DNA from: Steromphala cineraria
Lineage: Eukaryota > Mollusca > Gastropoda > Trochida > Trochidae
NCBI GenBank assembly: GCA_916613615.1
Contig: OU744726.1
Location: forward strand, 21,889,515 to 21,953,514
Length of the DNA: 64,000 bases
Reading direction: 5' to 3'
Part shown: in pieces, positions 22,666-47,520 of the stretch
Layout of the letters: the number at the start of each line of letters is the position of its first letter
Position numbering within the stretch: the first letter of the stretch is position 1
Notes under the pieces: generated by a model
The model's input: the letters and a program-made list of their open reading frames with translations, nothing else
Databases searched by the model: none
Told to the model about the DNA's origin: nothing
Position numbers and translations under genes: made by a program

Positions 22666-23230
22666 AGCTTTGGGGCCGAAAGCTGTATTAAGTGGTCAAA
22701 ACGAGTCATATTTAGTTTTGTAGTTTGAATATTGAATTGTCAATGATTAAAGGGTTTCAAAAACTCTTTGGGTGAAACATTCTTTTAAAAAAAGTCTCAT
22801 TAAGAACAACTTAAGATGATTTCTTATTCTTTTGTTTCATGAATAGGAAAGTGGTTTTGCTTCTGAGTTTTTGGTTAATGAACAAACTAGCAAAGGCGTA
22901 GGAACCCTTGGGTGAAGGCAGCCGGTCCCACAAGCTTAAAATTCATCAAAGCAACAAAATTGGGATTATGCGACATATCCAAGTCTAACCCGACATATCC
23001 AAGTCTAACCCGGTGTTTCAGCCTCATATGACTCTAGGAAAAAGACGACTCTAAAAATATTTCAGGCTGGCCTCAAATAACGTTAGAGTCCTCTGAGCCC
23101 AGTCTGAATTCACTCTGTAGTGTTCTGGGCCAAGCCTGAAATAACTCTTAGGGTCAAATGAAACTGGATTTTTTTTCTCAACTTTTAAAAAAAAACCTTA
23201 ACTTTCGTTTTTCTACCCCAGCCTGAAGAA
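22666..23230. other. Intergenic spacer
   Basis: Holds a two-copy direct repeat (CGACATATCCAAGTCTAACC) at about 22974-23010 and, at 23040-23150, imperfect mirrored phrases of the TTTCAGGCTGGCC / GGCCAAGCCTGAAAT type that suggest a decayed foldback element. Confidence 0.45.
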
Positions 23231-23249
23231 TAGTGTTTAGGGAGGAACC

Positions 23250-23535
23250 TTTTTATGTTGTTAGATGTCAGTTTCCACCGACACCGTCACCGCCTCTTCG
23301 TATATTGGTTTTAACTTTACAGAAGTCGTACCCTTTACTTACTCCTAATACCTTTATAGGGAATATTTTTACATGTTCACCTGTACGGTCAAAGGTTAAG
23401 GTCACTAGGACGCTAAAAGAATCCCCCAAAGCATGAAGTTTTGTGCTTTGAAGCTCACCTTTGGTATCTACCGAATATTGAAGAGACAGAAATTTGAAAA
23501 GGTTTTCGTTCACCCCGTCAAAGGTCAAGGAGTTG
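23250..23535. repeat. Decayed copy of the AGGTCA repeat element
   Basis: Follows the order of 1686-2010: an ACCGTCACCGCC-type GC patch, GGTCAAAGGTTAAGGTCAC, a TTTTGTGCTTTGAAGCTC phrase, then GTCAAAGGTCAAGG. Divergence from the first copy is substantial. Confidence 0.65.
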
Positions 23536-23539
23536 GTTT

Positions 23540-24475
23540 TGTTGTGATCGACTTCCAATTGTTGAAATGCTTGTCTGCATTGTGCCAAAACTTGTAGTGT
23601 GATCAAACATTCATCAGTCAAAAGTGACAAAATAGGGATAGGACTATAAGGTCTCCGAAAAAAAGCCAAGAACAACTAATACCACATGCAGTTTGACTTT
23701 AATTTGTCATTGATACATAAGTTTGTACGAGCTTAGCTTCGTAAAAAATTGCCAGCAAAATATTCTTCTTCCTTACAGAGATAGCTCAAGTAATACATTC
23801 CTGCATTTTGCCGCTAGTGAATCTGCTGGGAAATCTAATCAAATTTTATCAAGCTAAGTTACCTCTGGTGGAAGAAATGAATAAATTAAAATAATAAAAG
23901 CATGTTTCAGTTGTTTATTTTTCTGTGATAATTCAATTGAATTTGGTTCCACAAACAGTTTGCTATCACTTATGATATAAATACCCTCAACAGGCATTGG
24001 AAACTAAACCCTTTGCCCTAAAGTATTCCATACTCTTCTCTGGAAATGAAAAGGAGGTAACATGAAAGAGTCTGTTTCCATAAATTGTCCTTCTGTGCAT
24101 TTAGCAGGGATGAAAGGACGACATTATGGTAAGAGAAGATGACATCCAAGATAAGGTTCAACACTGCATGGATGTGATTTGACAACTGCATATTAATGAT
24201 GAATAATGAATGGAGTCCACGACACATTCAGGTTACTGACGTGACGAATAATCACAACATGAAGATTGGTTCAAGTAGTTGGCACATTGCGCTTCTCGTT
24301 GTAGTTAAACTAGTTAAGTCAAGTTTCAAGGCACCAATAATTCCAGACTTGGCACATCACCACTTTCATGTAAGAAAACCCTTATTTTAGATGTTTACTG
24401 GCGATTGTACAGACTGGTTTCCAACAATTGACCCGGTGCGCAAGTCCGTGAAGTAGGAAGGTGTAAAGCCTCGTT
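23540..24475. other. Spacer and likely kinase 3' UTR
   Basis: On the minus strand an AATAAA (complement at 23914-23919) lies about 560 bases beyond the kinase stop codon and could end its transcript. No gene of its own is seen. Confidence 0.35.
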
Positions 24476-36946
<12,471 letters not shown>

Positions 36947-37527
36947 CTGTTGTCGTTTAAACGAGGAAATAAATAGTCATTGGCGCTGTGACTTATCAAC
37001 TATCTACATGTATAATGTATTACACAAATGTCAGGATTCACCAAAACTTTACAATCATCACAAACTAAAGAGTCGGTACACAAGGTTTAAAGTTTCAAAA
37101 CTTTTTAATGGGAAAAAATAGGAATTCTGCACACCTTTCTTGAACATGATGACTTCCTATATGGTGAGTTTGTTGTTGGCACAGTGTCTGTTTACCTGTA
37201 AAAAAAGACTTTACGTAACGGAAGTAAATGAGGAGGGGATTCGCAAAATAAAAATCAACAAGTCCTGTACAAGAAATTTGTATTATTTTTCATGTTTATG
37301 CATTTTTTATTTTTGCCAAAAGGGATGCACTATACATGTACATGTACTCATGTAGGTCACACAGATACAACCATTATACAGCAATTCGTCCATGCACGTG
37401 TTACAGCCTTTTCTTTTATATACCCAACTCTGTTCTCTTTAAAAAAACATCATGTTTATTCTTAAAAAGGTCGATTATCTATATTTTATCCTCACATAGT
37501 AACTGAATCTCAATGGTTGAGACCTAC

Positions 37528-37683
37528 GAGTTTTCAAAATGATCATCCCTAACACGTTGTCAATATCAACAAGCATTTCATGGAAATCACGTGCAGAAAA
37601 TTCAAAAGATCGATTAACCAATGCACTCTCCGGGCTCAAGAAAGATTTTCGTTGGCCCTCAATCTGTCCAGTGTCATTGGTAA
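37528..37683 (-). CDS. Candidate upstream exon of the kinase gene
   Basis: An open segment between an acceptor-like ATGTCAG and a donor-like ACTC|GTAGGT. Its phase fits the N-lobe exon. The translation has SPESALVNRSFEFSARDF and MLVDIDNVLGMIILKT and matches no domain I know. The donor is weak, with C at -1. It may be chance. Confidence 0.3.
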
Positions 37684-39900
37684 CTGACATATGTGCTACG
37701 TACTGTACATTATAAACTACGAAACGTAATACGTAAAGTAAATAATTTACTACCAAAGCAATAATTGTTACAGTTATTCAGTTATGATATACATTTGTTG
37801 TTGTTTATCTAGACAGTTTTCGAACGTAATTCTCTTCCCTGAAGTAATAGATAAAAAAAGAAATATTACTATTTTCGACAACCGTTTGTATCCAGGTAAA
37901 CTTATAACATAAATATCTATGTTTAACAACTTGCTGCCTTTGACCGCAATCACTGTATTTCTTCTAACTTTGCATTTTTTATCATTGACTACACAGTAAC
38001 TTTTGAAGCAATTAAAGATCCATTATCAGAGTTCAATATTTTTCAAAGTAATTTTTACTGTTTTCCTTGTATTTTTTTGCAAAATTTTGCGACCAACTTA
38101 GGGAAAATCGGACCAAAATTCATTACGAAGGAGATAATTTATCAAAATTACCGAAACGGCAGCCGACAAAATGGCGAATCAGGTGTGGTCATCTCACAAC
38201 TTCCGGTTTCTAACTATACGCTTGAAAACCGTCCTTTTCGTGCCCGACTAGATTTGTCTTTTCTTTTTCTCCGAACTACTAGATATCGTTGCTGCCAAAT
38301 TTGATACCCGTCGAACGCAATTACGGTAGTTGAGAGAAGATGTAGATCCTACACGCATAATGATTACGTCACCAAAAGGGGGTTAGTTAAATGCTATGCC
38401 CTTTGACAGAGCTCTGCTCTTGGCGTCCAAATAAGTTTGTTGTAGTTGATAAACAATTTCTTTTCTACAGAGTGATAAATTTATGTTTTCAATAACTAAA
38501 TTTCATCCCAAATCGCATGCAAGTTCATCAGCGAAAATAAGGTTTATCAGAAATAGGGAGCTCGAGGGTGTGGTGAGACAGTGGCGGAAAGGAACTGTCG
38601 GCTGGACTGAGTCCTAACCTCGATAGAGTCAATATGTTTTTGTTTACAATTTTATTCCTCGGAGCGCGGTCCAATTTAATCAGTCTCCACACATTTCTTG
38701 ACACATGAAAGACTTATGACGGATAGACTTTTCATTTTTGTAAAGATGGGGTACATCTAATTGAATGTCAATCAGTCTAAATAAACCTAGTCTCAATATT
38801 ATCCGTTTCACACCTATATATTCTTGAAGCGTAGTTAGACTCTGCGTAGGCCTATTAAGAAACATTCACAACCTATTATACCCTGTCCCCTAAGCTGTTC
38901 AGTAAGCACAAAGCGATTATTCTAGAAATAACCCATTGATGAAAAAGTAGAGTTTCACTTACGTTTTTGGAACGACTACGTAGTCGAAAGACGAAAACTT
39001 TTGATTACGAAAACGCGGACAAAAGGAGCTGTCAAATGACGCAACATGCATGTAATCAGTTACCAGCCATGTCAGCTTTCAAGAAACACTATTTCTTCGA
39101 AGAAATACGGTAGTCTTTTATATAACAAATGTTATCATGTAAAAGTAAAACGGTGTTAATCAGTCTACTGAACACAAAGCATCATCATTCTAAACATTGC
39201 GGTAAACCTTCCAAGGTTCTGGAGAATCAGAATATTTAATGCAAGGTTATTTATGCGTTTAAAATCAGAGGCCGATGTAGAAAATGTTGCATTGGCCATT
39301 ATGATTATCGACCACACGTGTGACGAAGCTTCAAACTCATAATCATATGAAATCACAACTTGATACACTGAACGGTATGCCTCCTCCCAATGATTTACTC
39401 ACAGATTGGCGTCTACATCTGTAGCTGATATTAATATCCAAGCATTGAAATCAATAACGGCCATGATTTGTTTCAACAGTAGTTCAGAAATGGACAGCGA
39501 TTTTTAGAACGATCGCGCCGCCATTAGCGCATGCCCTTTGAAAAAGTAAACAACGCTGTTTGGAGTTTGGGATCTATTTTTGGAACTTCCGGGGAATCCC
39601 CCTCTCTAGCTGGTTAAGAGAGTGTGTCGGCCGATCTTGTCTGTTTGAACCGTGTACAGGGCGTGAGTCAGCGACTATAGTCTCTTTCTATAAATGTTTT
39701 CCTCGAATTATCAAAGGTCCTAAATAAATGATTTGTTAAACGAATTTAATTATTTTTGATGAAATTGCAAATATCTTATCCTTTGCCTGTGTCTTTTTTA
39801 TGACATTTCGAATGTCGACCTGTATGAAAATATGAAGTGCGAAGTTGAAAGTGATGAAATGACTGTATCATAGTCGAATAATTGTCTGTTATGTAAATGC
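37684..39900. other. Region upstream of the kinase
   Basis: No domain-bearing exon recognised. It contains a family B MITE fragment near 38774 and a perfect CGACTACGTAGTCG palindrome near 38973. ACTTCCGGTTTC at about 38204 is an Ets-like promoter motif, but no start site can be assigned. Confidence 0.35.
38774..38850. mobile_element. MITE, family B fragment
   Basis: AGTCTAAATAAACCTAGTCT-CAATATTATCCG matches the left end of family B; the right end is not found. Confidence 0.6.
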
Positions 39901-40574
39901 AAATATAATGGAAATGAAAGTTAAGGTACTGGGTTGACTGATACTAGGCATATGTGACATTTTTTGCAAAATTCGTAGTGCCTCAAACTATTCGATTCTC
40001 CTTGATCAAATGACAAATTCCCCACTAACATCTCATCAATAGAATTTAAAACAATTAAATATTCATTTGGAAAACTTTTTAAGTGACATAATTCAGAACT
40101 TAATTCATAATTCAGCTCAAGTTAAGAGCCGTATGAAGAGAATGAAGATTTTATGAGTGCTTAGATAAAGCATAAACCACTGATAAATGCATTACAATTT
40201 AACATCAACGACGACTAATGAGATCAGGTGAAATAGTTTTAATTCAAAGCAGTTTTTTAATTCTTAGATATTACACTAAAAAGATAACCTCTTCCGAACA
40301 CGTGAACATGTTCATCTGATGTATATTTAAGACCGCATTAACTCCATGTGGTTTCAGAGTGAAATTGAAGACTCCTTTCATAGCAAGTCTGATATTGCTG
40401 AAAGTAGGTTTCTGTAATTTTCTCGTGCGTCTGCATGCAAGGACTTAAGTCATCGAAAGAAATACATATCACCCGTTTGTTTCGTATCTCACGTGCAACA
40501 TGTGAAACAATTTACAATTCCAGGCAGTGCTACTCCCAGTCTGATTAAAATCAACTGTGATTCGATGGAAAAAG

Positions 40575-40690
40575 TGTTAAAATATTGTCTCTAGTGGGGT
40601 TTGAACTTCAACCAGCCCGGCTTTCCTCTCATTCACAGTCTGAAGGCATCCCTATTACCCGCATGTTCTGACGCAAACTCATCTAGAAAA
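40575..40690 (-). repeat. Possible degenerate tRNA-like head
   Basis: The minus strand has GAAGTTCAAACCCC, a weak B box, with no convincing cloverleaf. Confidence 0.2.
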
Positions 40691-42461
40691 TCGCAAGGGG
40701 TGCAGTAAAAGCTTCGATATCATGCTAGGAGCAGGTAACTTCAGTGTACCATTCGTTATACAAAATCGCCGCTAAACGCTATTTAAAAACGAGGATGTGA
40801 ATGGATAGCTTATGACTGGGTTTGTGTGCGCTAAATTGGTCATAGGAACATGCGATAGAGGTGGATGCATTCAGACCGAGACGGAGAGGATCTTCTGGCT
40901 GGTTCGAGTCCCGATAGAGACAATATTTTTGATATTCATTCCTCGCAGTATGGTTGATTTTAATCAGACTGTGCTACTCCAGGCTTCTTTGAAAATTTGC
41001 ATTGGCTTTGATATGTGCAAATGTACCTTTTAAATCATTCACTCGACTTGCATTCTATTCATGTCCAATATGCAAAACACAAGAACAATAAAATGAAACA
41101 GAACAAAAATAATTATTTATGTGCTGCAGTTTAAGTCACATGACCTATTTAATAGAATCACTGGGTTTATAAGAAAGTACAATATTATAACATATATTTT
41201 TATACTCCTTTTTTTAAACTTTCAAAGCCGCATGTTTAATTAAAATCCAGTGAATGTACGTCTCTATATATCACCGTTGTTCGTTTTATTTTGGGAGTTT
41301 TTGATGCAGCCTTAGAGTGACACAGAGTATCTTTCTTAAACAATTATTTGGTTTTGATAAACTACAAAATATCTAATATGCTGATTAAAGTTCATATCGC
41401 ATCACTGGATTTGCAAATATATCCATTTATGCATAATATCTCTAAAATGCTTGATTTTATGGAAAAATCAAGAAAACATCTCAAATACGTTTAATATTCG
41501 AAATTACGCATCCAATTGATCTACCTATTAGTTACAATACCTAATAAACACTATCAAATCGAATATATCTTCCTGTAAGCTTATGACAAGGTTTCAAAAT
41601 TACGTTTGGCGAATTTGCGCGCGCCACTCGAGCCACATTGTCCGGTTTTCGATCAAAATCCCGACTTTGAATGGCCGTATTTTCGCTCTAATGTACTGAT
41701 TGATCTTTAACTTGTTATTTTCAGTAACAGTTAATGGTTCCCGGTGTAATAACAACGATTTCGAAATTTGACATATGTGATCCTTTCAACATACTCGGTG
41801 TCTCTTTAAAACCAACGAAGAGTTCTTCTTGAAGAAATCATATCAATGTTGTTTTAATCTATTTCATCTTAGCATCATTTCCATTATATTCTATTATGTT
41901 CTAGTTAACTGTAAATAATGCTTTATAGTGAATCGAGTTTGAAACAAAACAAATAATTCCCAAGACTCAGATCTTGATATTAATAATTTAAAAACAATAT
42001 GCAACAAAGTATACAGCCGGTTTAGAAATATTTATAATGTTCAATATAAGCATACTCTTTTAAAGCAGGATGTTAATTCATTCGGTTTGTAAAAACAATG
42101 AAAGTCAACATGGATTACACTAGACAGCCCTCTAAGCCCAAGGGGAGTCTCCTACCACCAGCACTGCTTTACTCTGCACTCCCTGTGAATAAAGACAATT
42201 GGAATCAATACAGTTGAAAGCAAACAAGTCATTAACTTCCGCTATGTTCAACGATCCGCATCGATTCATGGCCACGTCTGATTACAGCTTACATAATCAA
42301 AGATCAAACAACCGTGAGTCTTTGGAAATATGACTTGTCAATCACGGTTGTATCCATGTTTTTGGTCGAGCAACATGCAGTATTTTGTTGTATTCTGTTG
42401 TATGTTTTGTGACTCCTAATAAATTGTTTATGGTGGTCCTCTGCTTCATTATGATCATCAT

Positions 42462-42524
42462 CTTGATCGTCATCATCATCATCATCACTATCATCACCAT
42501 CATTACCATCATTACCATCATTAC

Positions 42525-42571
<47 letters not shown>

Positions 42572-42590
42572 CAATCACCATCATTATCTA
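42462..42590. repeat. (ATC)n microsatellite
   Basis: Long ATC/CAT triplet run. The Met-, Asp-, His- and Ile-rich open frames on both strands here are artefacts of the repeat. Confidence 0.95.
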
Positions 42591-42600
42591 TGCCTGGTCC

Positions 42601-42760
42601 AATGGTCATATAGACGATGGGATGTTCTTCACGGGTTCACGGACTGGAGGCAACTGTGGAAATTCTTGAAGATAAGGTATGGCATCGAGATTGTTTGACA
42701 TTAATAGAAGTAGCACATCATCATAATCGTCGCCTTCGTCGTCAGCAGCATCAGCTTAAT
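42601..42760 (+). pseudogene. GT31 glycosyltransferase 3' remnant
   Basis: AATGGTCATATAGACGATGG and GATGTTCTTC match the last coding stretch of the intact gene at 52437-52530 (HIDDGMFF, then the W-x-x-L-W end). The match carries on past the stop into its CATCATTATCATAATTGTCG-type 3' flank (52534-52590). The rest of the coding region is gone and the remnant is frame-shifted. Confidence 0.75.
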
Positions 42761-42814
42761 TGTCGTTATCAAATTTACATTGTCTTCATCATCAACGTCC
42801 CCATCAGCAGAAGC

Positions 42815-43222
42815 ATCAATACCTTCAAATGTCAAAATCATGGTCTTCACACTCGTCCTCATCATCATCACCATCATCATCACCATCATCATCATCATCA
42901 TCATCACCACCACTATCAGCAGCAGCAGCATCAATACCTTCAAATGCCAAAATCATGGTCATCACACTCGTCCTCCTCCTCATCATCATCATCATCACCA
43001 CCATCATCATTATCCTCATCATCATCATCATCTTCATCATCATCATCATCATCATCTTCATCATCTTCATCATCTTCATCATCATCATCACCACTATCAG
43101 CAGCAGCATCAATACCTTCAAGTGTCAAAATCATCGTCATCACACTCGTCCTCCTTCTCCTCCTCCTCATCATCATCATCAGCAGCAGCAGCAGCAGCAA
43201 CAACAACAACAGCAGCAGCAGT
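42815..43222. repeat. Compound (CAT)n/(CAG)n tract in ~130-bp higher-order repeat
   Basis: ATCAATACCTTCAA(A/G)TG.CAAAATCATGG/C recurs at about 42810, 42931 and 43108, separated by triplet runs. This is a tandem higher-order unit and not coding. Confidence 0.85.
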
Positions 43223-43322
43223 ATAAAAATGGGATAGAAGTGGTTACAAAATAACTTTCAAAATTTACACAATAAGAAGTATGTGATACGATTTTTTAGG
43301 AAACTATTGCTAATTAGAGACT

Positions 43323-43384
43323 AACGTTAATGCAATAATATTGCACGCGTCAAATAAACGTTAATGCAATAATATTGCACGCAA
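43323..43384. repeat. 36-bp direct repeat, two copies
   Basis: AACGTTAATGCAATAATATT-GCACGC occurs twice, 36 bases apart. Confidence 0.85.
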
Positions 43385-43426
43385 ATAAAACAGTTCCTCG
43401 GTAAAATAGATACTCATTCATTGTTT

Positions 43427-43488
43427 TTGCCGAATATCATTTCTGTCTGACACTTTCTCATTTCACGAGATGAGATAGAAATGATATT
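43427..43488. repeat. Short foldback (CCGAATATCATTTCT)
   Basis: CCGAATATCATTTCT and AGAAATGATATTCGG flank a 30-base loop with ATGAGATAGAAA-type sequence, similar in layout to the palindrome at 59258. Confidence 0.6.
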
Positions 43489-43575
43489 CGGTTAAAACAT
43501 CTAAATAGTCTATTTATTATACAATTTTTAAAACGCCAGTTGCCAGACATCGGAAGGCAAAGTTCTGCGGTTGTG

Positions 43576-43667
43576 CAATCTAAATAAATTTAGATCAACA
43601 GGTTTTATATTTGGTCATACTGTTGTGACAAAATAAAAAATCTGTTGATCTAAATTTATTTAGATTG
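43576..43667. mobile_element. 92-bp MITE with 26-bp TIRs and 9-bp TSD
   Basis: CAATCTAAATAAATTTAGAT-CAACAG is exactly mirrored at 43642-43667. GCGGTTGTG is present at 43567-43575 and 43668-43676. A 9-base duplication is typical of Mutator-like elements. Confidence 0.9.
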
Positions 43668-44048
43668 GCGGTTGTGATGAATGTTCTACTCTGCTCACTG
43701 CAGTGAAAATATGGATTATATGACTTTCTACTGTTTTTCTTAAATCATGGATTAAACTTTACTGTAAAACCCTATATTTCATTGCTAATTATATAATAAA
43801 AAGATATATAATTTGAGGGGAACATTTAGATCTCAAAGAAACATTTTAATCCGACAATGCCATCATGGTATGGCAGTCGAGGGTTGATGTGACCGGCAAT
43901 AGGCAAACTGTCATATCATAACCTCTATTTGTCATTGAATTTATCTGAGGATGTTAAAAAGAGGTTAAGAAAATATCCACAAATGATATTTTATTCATTT
44001 CTCCGGATCTTGTATCCCTCTGAAAATTGTCATCAGCATGCACAGACG

Positions 44049-44400
44049 CATTCTCTCCCACAGAGGCAGATCAAGTCATGTTGATTTAGCCTCTGTTCTA
44101 TTACGCCGAAATCCGTGAGTTCCGGCAGTTTCCCCTGGCGGAAAAAACTATCATCTCAATACATTTGAATTTCTTTATCAAATGACAAGGCTTCTCGCGT
44201 GTAAATGATGGTTCATAGCACCATGCCTTTGCCTTGTTTCAGTAGCCAAAATGATGATTTAAGAACACCGTCGCTGATTCATTGCACAACTAATTTTGAT
44301 TGCCTCCAACCAGGCATCTCCCATTCTATCCCACAATCTCGTCGTAATATAATAGAGGCTAAATCAACATGACTTGATCTGCCTCTGTGGGGCGAGAATG
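44049..44400. mobile_element. MITE family C copy 1, 9-bp TSD
   Basis: Both ends read CATTCTC, then CCACAGAGGCAGATCAAGTC and ATGTTGATTTAGCCTCT inward. GCACAGACG flanks it at 44040-44048 and 44401-44409. 352 bases, about 55-base TIRs, non-coding, Mutator-like by its duplication length. Relatives at 48198 and 58613. Confidence 0.9.
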
Positions 44401-44904
44401 GCACAGACGATACATACCGTTATATATAACTTGGCTCCGTCTATTCATGTTTTTGGCTCCAGGGCCGATACGGATTGAATTATCGTATGTGTAAAATGCT
44501 CCATATCATTTATAAGAATGTGAAAACAATTTTATCAACTCGCAGGGTAGACAATTTAAATAATATCGCCTTTGTCTGACTTTCTCGATAGTACTGATAA
44601 AAATGTGATATATACTCATGCTAGGCCCTATTTGCCAAGAATACTATTCCTCTTATAAATCATTCAAAAGAATGTGTCAACTATTGTATGATCAAGAGAG
44701 TAAGGTTACGTTACAATACCTAATAAACTAACAACATGATTAATTACACATTGGATTCATACACATGCAAAACAATCTCTCAACGTTTCAATATTGTTTA
44801 TGTTATTACCTTAGCATACACATACATGTAACTTACCCTGCCAATCAAATTAATGGTGTGGGGTTTTTTCAAATTGTTGATGCTTTGTTTATTCATTGAT
44901 TTTT

Positions 44905-45101
44905 CGAAAGCCTGAAAGTTAATGCTCTGTCATTTGATATTGGCGTTAATTATTGATAAGGCTCCTATATGAGTCCACACATGCGTGGATATAATGGCGC
45001 GATGGGACGGCATTGGAAGTCTTTTTAAAGAAATTCTTATCAGTATGCGTCGCCTCGATGGTGAGACCTTAGAAAGGTTTTCTCCCCCAATTTCCTAGTC
45101 T
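44905..45101 (+). promoter_or_regulatory. Conserved leader/promoter block, copy 1
   Basis: CGAAAGCCTGAAAGTTAATG, CTCTGTCATTTGATATTGGC and TTAATTATTGATAAGG are kept almost unchanged from the block upstream of the GT31 gene. A TATCAGTATGCGTCGCCT start-like segment and a CTAGTCT|GTGAGT donor follow. This looks like a duplicated promoter and untranslated first exon. Confidence 0.55.
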
Positions 45102-45324
45102 GTGAGTATTTGTTTCAAGTCTGATTTCCATTCCTTTTAAATTATAGTCTAGTTTTGTGTATTTCTAATTCTAAATCTGGTAGATGTTCAACCAACAGTG
45201 GGATTTATGTCCCTAGTCAGGATAATCATCGATAATGAATATGGGAATTGTGAGAACTGATTTTACAGCCATACTATAGGTCTCGGCTCTAAAAGAGGAA
45301 GTGATTTTATTTGCTTTTCACTCA

Positions 45325-45396
45325 GTGAGTCTTATAAGTATGCGTCGCCTAGATCGATGACACCTTTAATGGGTACTCGTCCGAGCTTACAAGTCT
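45325..45396 (+). promoter_or_regulatory. Conserved leader block, copy 2
   Basis: Repeats only the leader part: AGTATGCGTCGCCTAGATCG, CGTCCGAGCTTACAAGTCT and a GTGAGT donor. The far-upstream block is absent. Confidence 0.5.
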
Positions 45397-46589
45397 GTGA
45401 GTACTTTTGTTTGGTTTAGCTTCTTATTTCCATTCCTTTTAAAATGTGTTGTTTTTTGCGCATTTCTGATTCTAGATGTGGTCAATGTACAAACAACTGT
45501 GGGTTAGAAGTTGATGACTAAGAATGTATAGAAAATATGTTTATATACATATATTCAACCGACCTTACTTGTTTTAAATAACCAAGAAAAAGTTCCAACT
45601 AATCTCTAATCGGCAGAATCCAATGAAATATTCATTAGGAAAGATTAACCTAATTCAGAATAAGATTTTATATATAATTCAGCTCCTGAAAGGAAAGAGC
45701 TGTGTGAAGGGAAAGATGATTTTATGAGTGCTTAATTAGATCACCAAAAGAAAACAACGTTGCCACTAACCTTTAAGGGCGGCTAAATGGTAAATGCTCA
45801 TTTTAAGTTTTGTAGTTCTTCGAATATATACTCAAATAAATCTTATTATTTGAGGATGTTCTGAACAGGTGAACATGTACGAACAATGTGATTTGTATGT
45901 GACTGCATCAACTCCATACCACAGGCGCCTGTGTCATTGCATGTTCAATTGTTTCCGCTTAAAAAAGGATAGAAAAAAGTTCTGAGACAACCCCGTGATT
46001 TCAATACCTTCATAGTTACAATGTAAAAAAAAGGCAGGAAACTTGTACCTAGTGCTAACTACTCCTATGCCGTTTTCGCCGACTTCTACACTTATGTGAC
46101 ATGCAATCGATTAAAACTTTGTGCCAACATATACTTAGATGTTATACCACTAAGAACACCACTCACGGAACCGATCAATACTTTGTAGTTATTTCTGCAA
46201 ATCGAACGAAAGTCAATTTTCACGCTCAAAGTATCCATCTCGGCACAAATGGCTGCCAGAGGGTAGGCTGTGACCAAAAGAAAGCTTCACATTAATGATT
46301 CCGACCAATCACAGGACACACCCCTCCTTCTGGCAGCCATTTGTACCGACAAATCTCATATAACAATTAGATATTGCTAAAAGTAAACTTTGTGATTTTC
46401 CCGTGCGTTTGAAGGTAATAATCTGTCTGAACGCAATATTTATGGTTACGTCGTTGTGGCGTCATTGTCAGTAAACAATGAACGGGTGTCTTTCTGTGTT
46501 ATCACTGTGTTTGCGAAAACCCTTTTGGGCTTTTGTACATTATCACATAAACAATGTATCTTTTCTATCTTTTTCATCTTAATTTCATT

Positions 46590-46663
46590 ATCTATTCTAT
46601 TCTATTCTATTCTATTCTATTCTATTCTATTCTATTCTATTCTATTCTATTCTATTCTATTCT
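46590..46663. repeat. (TTCTA)n microsatellite
   Basis: About 14 uninterrupted TTCTA pentamers. Confidence 0.95.
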
Positions 46664-46711
46664 TCGAAAAATGAACCGATCGACAATCGCCAACAAACAG
46701 AACATCTAGTC

Positions 46712-46850
46712 AAGTCAAAGAGTTTATTGTATTTAAGGCCTCCGGCCCATATACAAATGTACATAAAGAGTTACATAATGCAAATAATACATATACATAT
46801 AAACAGTAATACATATTTCAAATATTTGCTAACACAATGACAATAAGAGG
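46712..46850 (-). mobile_element. LINE 3'-end fragment
   Basis: The minus strand reads ATGGGCCGGAGGCCTTAAAT then ACAATAAAC, the same GGCC hairpin-plus-AATAAA 3' end as the LINE fragment at 13563-14225. Confidence 0.45.
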
Positions 46851-47472
46851 ATCTTATTTCAGCTCTTGGGGCGAATCTATAAACACATATGTCAAAATGT
46901 AACGAGCTAAAAGCTGGTTATGAAGTATATTCAACGTTCAATATTAGCTAACTCTTTTAAAGCAGGATCCTTTTGTCAATTCAATGAAAGTCAACATGAC
47001 TTACACTCGATAGCCCTGTAAGCCCAAGGGTAGTCTCGTACTGTCAGTACTGGGGTGATTCAGCTTTCTACTTTACTCTGCACTGCCTGTTGGAATAGAG
47101 ACAATCATTGAAATCAATGAATGTCAATACGGCTTACACTCGACAGCCTTCTACCACCAGCACTGCTTTACTCTGCATTCCCTGTGAATAAAGACAATTG
47201 GAATCAATATAGTTGAAAGCAAAAAAGCCATTGACTTCCGCTATGTTCAACGATCCGCATCGATTGGCATCTTACGTGTTACATCTGGTTACAGCTTACA
47301 TAACCAGATGTCAATCAACAGCGAATCTTTGGAAATGTGACAAATCAATCACGGTAATACATTTGACTTTATATTCAATATGTTATCTGTAAATATTTTA
47401 TTTCCCGATGTTATAGATTGTGTGACGCTAAGATAATTGTTATATGATGGTGCTGGTGGTCGTCCTCCGCTT

Positions 47473-47483
47473 CATCATCATCG

Positions 47484-47520
<37 letters not shown>
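47473..47520. repeat. (ATC)n microsatellite
   Basis: Positional counterpart of the 42462 run in duplicated unit 1. The remnant GT31 end that follows in unit 1 is absent here. Confidence 0.9.

Larger units (their letters stand above)
39940..45135. repeat. Duplicated unit 1 upstream of the GT31 gene
   Basis: Blocks recur in the same order in unit 2: ATTCAGCTC..GAGC..GATTTTATGAGTGCTTA (40113-40165 vs 45678-45740); GATATTGCTGAAAGTAGG..TTTTCTCGTGCGT (40390 vs 46369); ACACTAGACAGCC..CAGCACTGCTTTACTCTGC..TTCAACGATCCGCATCGATT (42118-42265 vs 47140-47264); and the leader block (44905-45101 vs 50549-50750). The unit size is about 5-5.7 kb with local insertions and losses. Confidence 0.75.

Noticed and set aside
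42342..43254. Long Met-, Asp-, His-, Ser- and Ile-rich open frames on both strands
   Set aside because: They are translations of CAT/ATC/CAG triplet repeats; the same stretch is open in several frames at once.
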